From: Closterium sp. NIES-65
Taxonomy: Eukaryota > Streptophyta > Zygnematophyceae > Desmidiales > Closteriaceae
Direction of reading: 5' to 3'
Assembly (NCBI GenBank): GCA_948144175.1
Contig: CANXME010002667.1
Coordinates: 97,804-161,803 of the forward strand
DNA: 64,000 nt
Shown here: piece by piece, positions 9,986 to 18,700 of the stretch
Layout: each line of letters starts with the position of its first letter
Numbering within the stretch: position 1 is the first letter of the stretch
Made by a program: the position numbers and the translations under genes
Notes under the pieces: model-generated
Told to the model about the DNA's origin: nothing
The model's database searches: none
What the model saw: the letters and a program-made list of their open reading frames with translations, nothing else

Positions 9986-12729
9986 TCATATGGCCATGTT
10001 GAGTCGCGAGAGGAAGACTGTGATCCACACTGTGATTGGGAGCATGGCAATGGCGTACTGCAGGGGGAAGGGTTGCAAGAGAGGGGGAGAGGTAGGGGAG
10101 GTGGGGGGTTTTGCAAGAGAGGAGGAGAGGGAGGGGAGATGGGGGGTTTTGCAAGAGAGGGGGAGAGGTGGAAGTTAGGTGGAGGAGACTGTGATCCACA
10201 CTGTGATGGGGAGCATGGCAATGGCATACTGCAGGGGAAGGAGGGGAGAGGTAGTGGGGGAGTAGAGGTTTGGGAGGCTTGAGAGTTGCAGTAGGAAGAC
10301 TGTGATCCACACTGTGATTACAGTGGAAATGGCAATGGCATACTGCAGGGGAAGAAGGGGAGGGATGCAAGAGAGGGGGAGAGGTGGAAGTTAGGTGGAG
10401 GAGACTGTGATCCACACTGTGATGGGGAGCATGGGAATGGCATACTTACATGAGTGAGCACAAAACTTACAGCCCAGCCGTCCCCCCTTTTTCTCCCACC
10501 TGTCGTAGCATGAGTGAGGCCAGCATTCCCGCCAGAGGCTTGGTGGCGGGGCTGAGCTGCGCCATGAGCACGAGATTCTGTGCCGACGGCATGGCGGTTT
10601 GGATCTGATGGGGAGAGGAGGGCCGTGAGGAGAGGGGAGAAAAGGGTGTAGGGTTTCTGATTTAAGGTAGAAAATGAATTGCACCATGAGCACGAGATTC
10701 TATACCGACGGCATGGCGGTTTGGATCTGATGGGGAGAGGGGGGCCGTGAGGAGGAGATAGGAGAGAGGAGAGATGAGGAGAGATGAGGAGAGATGAGGA
10801 GAGATGAGGAGAGATGAGGAGAGATGAGGAGAGATGAGGAGAGATGAGGAGAGATGAGGAGAGATGAGGAGAAAGGAGGAGAGATGAGGAGAAAGGAGGA
10901 GAGATGAGGAGCGAGGAGGACATGAGCATGAGATTCCGAGCTGATGGCATGGATCTGTGGGGAGAGGGGCGAGAGGAGGGTTCAGGTGTAGTGGAGAGAT
11001 GAGGGTTCAGGGTTTCGGGCCGAGCTGCGCCATGAGCACATGATTCTTCTGAGCCGATGGCATGGCGGTTTGGATCTGAGGGGAGAGGGGTGAGAGGAGG
11101 AGATAGGAGAGAGGGGTGAGGGGAGAGGAAGAGAAATTCTGGAGATTTGAGGTGAGCATTCCAGAATGTGAGGGGAGATGAGGAAAGATGAGGAGAGACG
11201 AGGAGAGATGAGGAGAGATGAGGAGAGATGAAAACATGAGGATGTGATTCTATGGTGGTGGCATAAAGGAGTTGGTTACACGTGAATCACAGACGGGAGC
11301 AGGTTGCACTGGAATCGATACAAGACGATGACTTACAGCTTAACAAGGCTAGTAGTAGAAGATGAGGTGAATAGAAGAAGATGACAAAACGATGTGGGTG
11401 GGCAACACGCGGAGAGAAGGGCGACGGGGTGTGGGAGGGCGAGTTCTGAGGCGCCTCAAAATTGGGTGTGGGAGGGCGAGATGGTTTTTGAGAATTCTAG
11501 TTTTGAAGCGCCTCAAAACGGGGAGTGGGAGGGCTAGTTTTGAGGCGCCTCAAAACGGGGTGTGGGAGGGCTAGTTTTGAGGCGCCTCAAAACAGGGTGT
11601 GGGAGGGCGAGATGGTTTTTGAGAATTCTCAGAAGGGCGAAGGGGTGTGGGAGGGAGAGATACACTGCACTGACCATGAGAGTCTGTTTTCTGAGAATTC
11701 TCAAAAAACGGGTGTGGGAGGGAGAGTCAAACTGACCATGAGAGTCATACTGACCATGAGAGTGAGTGCACAGATGGGGTCTTGGGGAATCAACTTGGCG
11801 TTGTATAGTGCCTGTGAAGCAAAGGGGAGGGCGGAAAGGGGAGGGCGGAAAGGGGAGGGCGAGTAGGGGGTGATGACGTTTGAATCGACTCAAAAGTAAC
11901 AGATGGGGTCTTGGGGAATCAGCTTGGCGTTGTATAGCGCCTGAGATGCACGGGAGGGCGGAAAGGGGAGGGCGATTAGGAGGTGCCGTTTGAATCGACT
12001 CAAAAATCACAGATGAGGCCTTGTGGGATCAATTTGGCATTGTTTAGTGCCTGAGACGCAAGGGGAGGGCGGAAATTGGGAGGGCGGGAAGGGGAGGGCG
12101 GAAAGTGGGAGGGCGGGAAGGGGAGGGCGGGAAGGGGAGGGCGGGAAGTGGGAGGGCGGGAAGGGGAGGGAGGAAAGGGGAGCATGGAAAGTGGAGGGCG
12201 GAAAGGGGGGTGCAGAAAGAGGAGATTGTCAAGGGGAAGGGTGGAAGTGAGAGGGACGAGTAGGAGAGGGTGGAAGGGAGGGAGTGGGAGAAAAAGGGAG
12301 GGGTTTGAAGAGAGAGGGAGGCCAAGGAGAGGGTTGAAAGGGAAAAGGTGAAAGAGATAGGGAGGCAGAGGAGACGACGGAAAGAGAGAGGGAGGATGAT
12401 GAGAGGATGGAAAGATAGGGAGCGGGAGAGAGAGGAAGGAGAAGGAGAGGGTGGAAAAGGAGGGAGTAGAAGAGAGAGAGAGAGAGAGGACGAGAAGAGG
12501 ACGGAAAGAGAGGGCTTGGAAGTGAGCGGGAGGAAGAGGAGAGGATGGAAAGCGAGGGAGGAGTGGAGAGGAGAGGACGGAAAGAGAGGGGTTGGAAAAG
12601 GAGAGGGAGGAAGAGTAGAGGGAGGAGGAGAGAGGGAGGAAGCATGGGCAGGGAAGGGACCTCCCCTCTCCTCTATTTCGAAAGCTAAGGACTACGTGCC
12701 TCACCGTGACTGCGACGGTGCCAAGCATG

Positions 12730-12771
<42 letters not shown>

Positions 12772-15700
12772 CGCACAGAGCGGAGAGGAAGAAAGGGGAG
12801 AGGATGGAGGGTGAGAGCATGGAATGGGGGATGGAGGAAGGGGACAAAACTCACCGTGACTGCGACGGTCCCAAGCATGGGCAGCAGCAGCAGGCGCACA
12901 GCACACACCACCCAGAGCGCCCTATCATCTTGCAAGGAGGGCAGCGCAGCAGCGGAGGAGGAGGGAGAAGAAGCAGAAGAAGCAGAGGACAAAGCAGACG
13001 AAGAAAGTGTAGTGGCTGCTGCTTCACTCGCAATGCTGCCACCCCCACCTCCACCTAACCCACCAGCACCACTCGTAACTCCTCCACTCTGACCACCCCC
13101 ACCCCCACCACTTCCTCCTCCCCCTCCACTCCCACCATCAGCAGCAGCAGCACTGGCATCAGGTGCAGCGACAGCAGCAGAGGGGAGTGGCTCCACTAGT
13201 GTTTCTCTCATGCCCGGGGTGGTAAGGGCTGGCAGAGGAGGGGTGGAGGAGGAGGAGGAGGGTTTGGGCCAGGAGAGGGAGATGCGGGAGGGGATGGAGG
13301 AGGCGAGAGAGGAGGCGAGCACGACTGTTTGCACTGCCACACAGGCTGACCCGAGAATGGCTGCTGCCTGGAAATGAGAGGAAGGGGGACAAGGGAAGGG
13401 AAGGGAAGGGAAGGGAAGGGAAGGGAAGGGAAGGGAAGGGAAGGGAAGGGAAGGGAAGGGAAGGGAAGGTTGGCACAGACGAGGAAAGACAGAGGAGGCA
13501 CGGGAAGAGGAGGCGAGCAGTGCTACCTTCTTGCACGGCCACACAGGGTGATCCAAGAATGAGTCTTAAGGCCCACCTCCAACCTGAATTTGAGTCACCT
13601 CAAGCTCAACCTCACCTGTATCTCGCATGCCTTGCCTCACCTACCCCCCTCACCTCCATGACGCATGCCTTGCCTCACCTACCCCCCTCACCTCCATGAC
13701 GCATGCCTTGCCTCACCTTCCTTTCACTGCCCCCCTCACCTCCATGAGGCCGTGCAGGATGCCGGCAGTGGCAGGGCTGAAGAGCCTCTTAAGAGCCTCA
13801 GGGCCTGCCACTGCGGGCATCACAGCTCACTGGTACTATGCTTTGAGGATCTGCTCACCTTTGAGTCGAATCAAAAGTCACTTTGTCCAAGGATCTGCTC
13901 GCCTTTGAGTCGACTCAAAAGTCACTTTGTCCGAGGATCTGCTCACCTCCATGTCGCAAGCCTCTCCTCCTCTCATCACTCACCTCCATGCCGCAAGCCT
14001 ATGATATCACAATCTTCGCAAACTTCACGCCTTATATCACTCACCTCCATGAGGCCGTGCAAGATGCCAGCAGTGGCAGGGCTGAAGAGCCACGAGGAGG
14101 CTGGGAGGGAGGAGGCAGCAGCAGCAGAGGAGGAGGAGGAGGCGGGGAGGAAGAAGTGACCGAGTGGTGTGGCTCCTATTAGCAGACCTGCTAGCACCTG
14201 ATGGGTGGCCGAGGAGGATTGGGAATGGGGGGAGTCGGGGGGTGGGGGGACTAGGGGATGAGGCTGTAAGGAGATGGGGGGAAGGAATGGGCGGGAGGGG
14301 TGGCTCCTATTTTTTTTATTAGACCTTCTAGCGGCTGATGAGGGGATGAGGGGGATGGGGAGAGTGGGAGACGAAATCAAGTGCATCAGATGAGCGCGCC
14401 TGATTGGAGCAATTGGATTATTGGACCGATAGGAGGGGCATGCATTTGAACAAGATCCGTGGAATGTAAAAGGGAAACCACCCCAAGATTGGAAGTTGCT
14501 TTACGAATCCACTCCATAAATGGGAATCTACCCCATAAATGGGAACCCAACTTGAAGGAACCCACCCCCACCCAATAGATAGGAAACCACCCCATAAATA
14601 GAAACTCACCCCACAAATAGGAACCTACCCCATATTTGGGAACCCATCTAATATAGGAACCCAGTCCATCTGTCTGTTCTCAACAGTCCACATTCGCCTG
14701 ACGCCCACAGATGGCAATGCTACAAAGAAAACCACCCCATAAATAGGTGAATCGGCCAGTACTGGGTTGTAGATTACATACTAAGTTGAAACAATAGAGT
14801 CTTGAACAAGGGGGTGTAGCTCACATGGTAGAGCGATCGCTTCGCATGCGATAGGTAAGGGGATCGATACCCCTCACCTCCACCTTGATTGTCTACCGCG
14901 TTTTTACGACTTGAGATTGTGCCTTTCACGAAGTGACTATCAGCAACTCGATATTCCAACCAGAACCAGCTTCTATTGCCAGCTGCTCGACCTTTGAGAC
15001 GCCTTAAAAGTCGCAGAGTGACTAGACGCACCTCGATATTCCAACCAGGGCCTACTCTACTCCCCTGGCGCGTGATACGGTGCTTCTACTGCTTTTGAGG
15101 CGCCTCAAAAGGCGCGTGCTACGGTGCTTCTACTGCTTTTGAGGCGCCTCAAAAGGCGCGTGCTACGGTGCTTCTATTGCTTTTGAGGCGCCTCAAAAGG
15201 CGCGTGCTACGGTGCTTCTACTGCTTTTGAGGCGCCTCAAAAGGCGCGTGCTACGGTGCTTCTATTGCTTTTGAGGCGCCTCAAAAGGCGCGTGCTACGG
15301 TGCTTCTATTGCTTTTGAGGCGCCTCAAAAGGCGCGTGCTACGGTGCTTCTACTGCTTACTCGCTGCTCGGCCGTATGGCTCATCGCCACGTCTCTGTGT
15401 CTTGACCTACCGTCGCTGCCATTCATGTAGTAAGTAGACGACTTTTGAGACGTCTCAAAAGCTGCCATTCATGTAGTAAGTCTTCTGAGACCCTGTCTTC
15501 TGAGACCCTGTCTTCTGAGACCCTGTCTTCTGAGACCCTGTCTTCTGAGACCCTGTCTTCTGAGACCCTGTCAATTCTGGTATGTGGCTCCTCTCCTGAT
15601 CTGAAATGAGAGTGTTTTTGGGTTTTGCCACGTCTCAAAAACACTCTCATTTCACATGGCTATTCATGTGGTCGCCTTCTGCGATCCTGTCCATTCTGGG

Positions 15701-18700
15701 ATGTGGCTGTGTCCTCCTCTTCTGGGTTGTCTTTTGAGTCGACTCAAAAGTCACCTTGTGTCCTCCTCTTCTGGGTTGTCTTTTGAGTCGACTCAAAAGT
15801 CACCTTGTGTCCTCCTCTTCTGGGTTGTCTTTTGAGTCGACTCAAAAGTCACCTTGTGTCCTCCTCTTCTGGGTTGTCTTTTGAGTCGACTCAAAAGTCA
15901 CCTTGTGTCCTCCTCTTCTGGGTTGTCTTTTGAGTCGACTCAAAAGTCACCTTGTGTCCTCCTCTTCTGGGTTGTCTTTTGAGTCGACTCAAAAGTCACC
16001 TTGTGTCCTCCTCTTCTAGGTTGTCTTTTGAGTCGACTCAAAAGTCACCTTGTGTCCTCCTCTTCTGGGTTGTCTTTTGAGTCGACTCAAAAGTCACCTT
16101 GTGTCCTCCTCTTCTGGGTTGTCTTTTGAGTCGACTCAAAATTAGAAACTCACCCCATAAATAGGCTGGTTGAGCACTTTCTTGGCCATCTCCATCACAC
16201 GGCTTGCAGCACGTTCAAACCCCGTAAGTCCCACCAATTCCATTATTAGAAACTCACCCCATAAATAGAAACTCACCCCATAAATATAATCTCACCCCAT
16301 AAATAGGCGGGTTGAGCACTTTCTTTGCCATCTCCATCACACGGCTTGCAGCACGTTCAAACCCCGTCATTCCCATCGCTGCTGCAGCCGCTGCTGTTGC
16401 TTCCATCTTTGCTGCTGCACTCCCCTCTACCCCCTCCTCGTCACCCTCTTCCTGTGCATTACTCCCCCCTCTGAACATGCTGTAACCTAGGGTCCAGAAG
16501 GCAGTCGATCCGCTGCAAGGGGTTGAGGGGGGGTAGGGAGTGGTATTTAAAGCAATGGGAAAGGAGGGAAGGAGGGGAAGCATTGGCGATGGCCTCTGAA
16601 CATGCTGTACCCCAGGGTCCAGAAGGCAGTCGATCTGCTGGACGAGTGGACGGGGGGAAGGGTGGGGGAGAAAGAGGGGACACAAGGGAGGATGCGAAGG
16701 GGGGAGCATGTGCCTGTTACTCTTGAGAATTCTCAAAAGTAAAATTCCCTTTGAACATGCTGTAACCCAGAGTCCAGAAGGCCATCGTTCCGCCGGAAGA
16801 ATGGAGAAGAAAGAGGAGGGGGGGAGAGAAAGAGGGGACAAAAGGGAGGATGCAAAGAGGGCTGCATATCCCTCTTACACTCTACCATAGATGGGTACCT
16901 GGCGCTTTTAGACTGCCTTCTGAACCCTGGGTTACCCTCCCCTTCTGAACATGCAGTAACCCAGGGTTCAGAAGGCAGTCTAAAAGCGCCAGGTACCCAT
17001 CTATGGTAGAGTGCTATTGTACCCAACACAGCAAGGTGTAAAGGTATACTCACCCAACCGTGACGAATGCAAGGTAACCAGCAGCCCTGTCAGCAAGGGT
17101 GGGTATAATGCAGTGTTACCCAACCATTAAAATTGTACTCACCCAACCATGAAGAGTGCGAGGTACCCAGCAGCCCTGTCAGCATCAGCGCGAGTCAGCA
17201 GCGTTGCCAGAAACACAAGAGGCAGAGTGAGCGAGTTTCCAAACGCACATGCTGCCATCACCACCGACTCTTTCCTCCCCGCCGCCCGCTCTGCCGCCCC
17301 AACCATCCCAGGTGCAGACAAAACTCCCCGCCCAGGCACCACCTTCTCGCCGCCTGCCGCCCCCTCCTCTCCCCCGTCCCGTTGCGGAAAGGGGAGGCCC
17401 GAGAGGAGGGCGGCAGCAGAGGGGGAGAGGCCGATGCTCTGGGCGACGGAGAAGGCGATGTGGCGGGCAGAAGGAGGGGAGGGGAGCGAGGAGGGACGGC
17501 GGTAGGCGATGGTGCAGGCTAGCTTGCCTAGCACTAATCCGCACAGGATCTGGAGAAGGGGAAGGGGATGGGTTGGAAGGAGTTTCAAGGAGAAATGGAG
17601 AACAAAACTAGTGCAGAGGGGAGCGAGGAGAGCGAGGAGGGCCGGCGGTAGGCGATGGTGCAGGCTAGCTTGCCTAGCGCTAATCCAGAGGATCTGGGTT
17701 TAGGGTTGGGTGGGTGGGTGGGGTGGGGAGGGGTTTGGAAAGGGGGGGGGATGGAATGAGTATTCAAGGAAAACAAAAGCGAGAGATGGACGGTGGTAGG
17801 CGAGGGTGCAAGCTAGCTTGCCAGGTTGTTGCACAGAGGACCTAGGACGACAGAAGGAAACGAAAATGGGAAAGGAAGGGGAAGGAGGGAGATGGGACGG
17901 ACAGCCATGCCAAGCCATACGGACAGCCATTTGGACAGGGAGATGGGACGGACAGCCATGCCAAGCCATACGGACAGCCATGCCAAGCCATACGGACAGC
18001 CATGCCAAGCCATACGGACAGCCATGCCAAGCCATACGGACAGCCATGCCAAGCCATACGGACAGCCATGCCAAGCCATACGGACAGCCATGCCAAGCCA
18101 TACGGACAGCCATGCCAAGCCATACGGACAGCCATGCCAAGCCATACGGACAGCCATGCCAAGCCATACGGACAGCCATGCCAAGCCATACGGACAGCCA
18201 TGCCAAGCCATACGGACAGCCATGCCAAGCCATACGGACAGCCATGCCAAGCCATACGGACAGCCATGCCAAGCCATACGGACAGCCATGCCAAGCCATA
18301 CGGACAGCCATGCCAAGCCATACGGACAGCCATGCCAAGCCATACGGACAGCCATGCCAAGTCATACCACACCATATGGAAAGGCATACCGAAAGTTATA
18401 ACATATTGCAGAAGTGCCCGAGGGGAGAGGGGAGGTACATTGGTATGCGAAAGAGCAGGCTAGCTTGCCTAGAGCTCTACTGTACTCCACAGATGACCTG
18501 AGAGTGGGGAAGGGTGGGGTGGGTTTACAAGCAGTGCAGAAGTGAGCGAGGTGGTGCGGTGGTACGAGAAAGAGAGCAGGCTAGCTTGCCTAGAGCTGCT
18601 ACTCTACTCCACAGATGACCTGAGAACAGGGGGGTTTGGGGTGCGGTGCGGTGGAGTGGGGTGCGGTGGAAGGAGTTTCCAAGGAGTACAAAAGCAGTGG

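Noticed and set aside
12000-13556. Single 518-residue minus-strand protein
   Set aside because: Only 13367–12855 matches the transporter. The rest is read-through of purine-rich intron and a GGGAA microsatellite, and splice sites bound the exon.
15092-16142. Regularly spaced palindromic repeats resembling a CRISPR array
   Set aside because: The spacers are near-identical, no cas genes exist, and the setting is a eukaryotic intron.
17700-18501. Four or more frames of 180–230 residues over the 22-bp minisatellite
   Set aside because: A stop-free 22-bp unit opens most frames. There is no start context or non-repeat domain.
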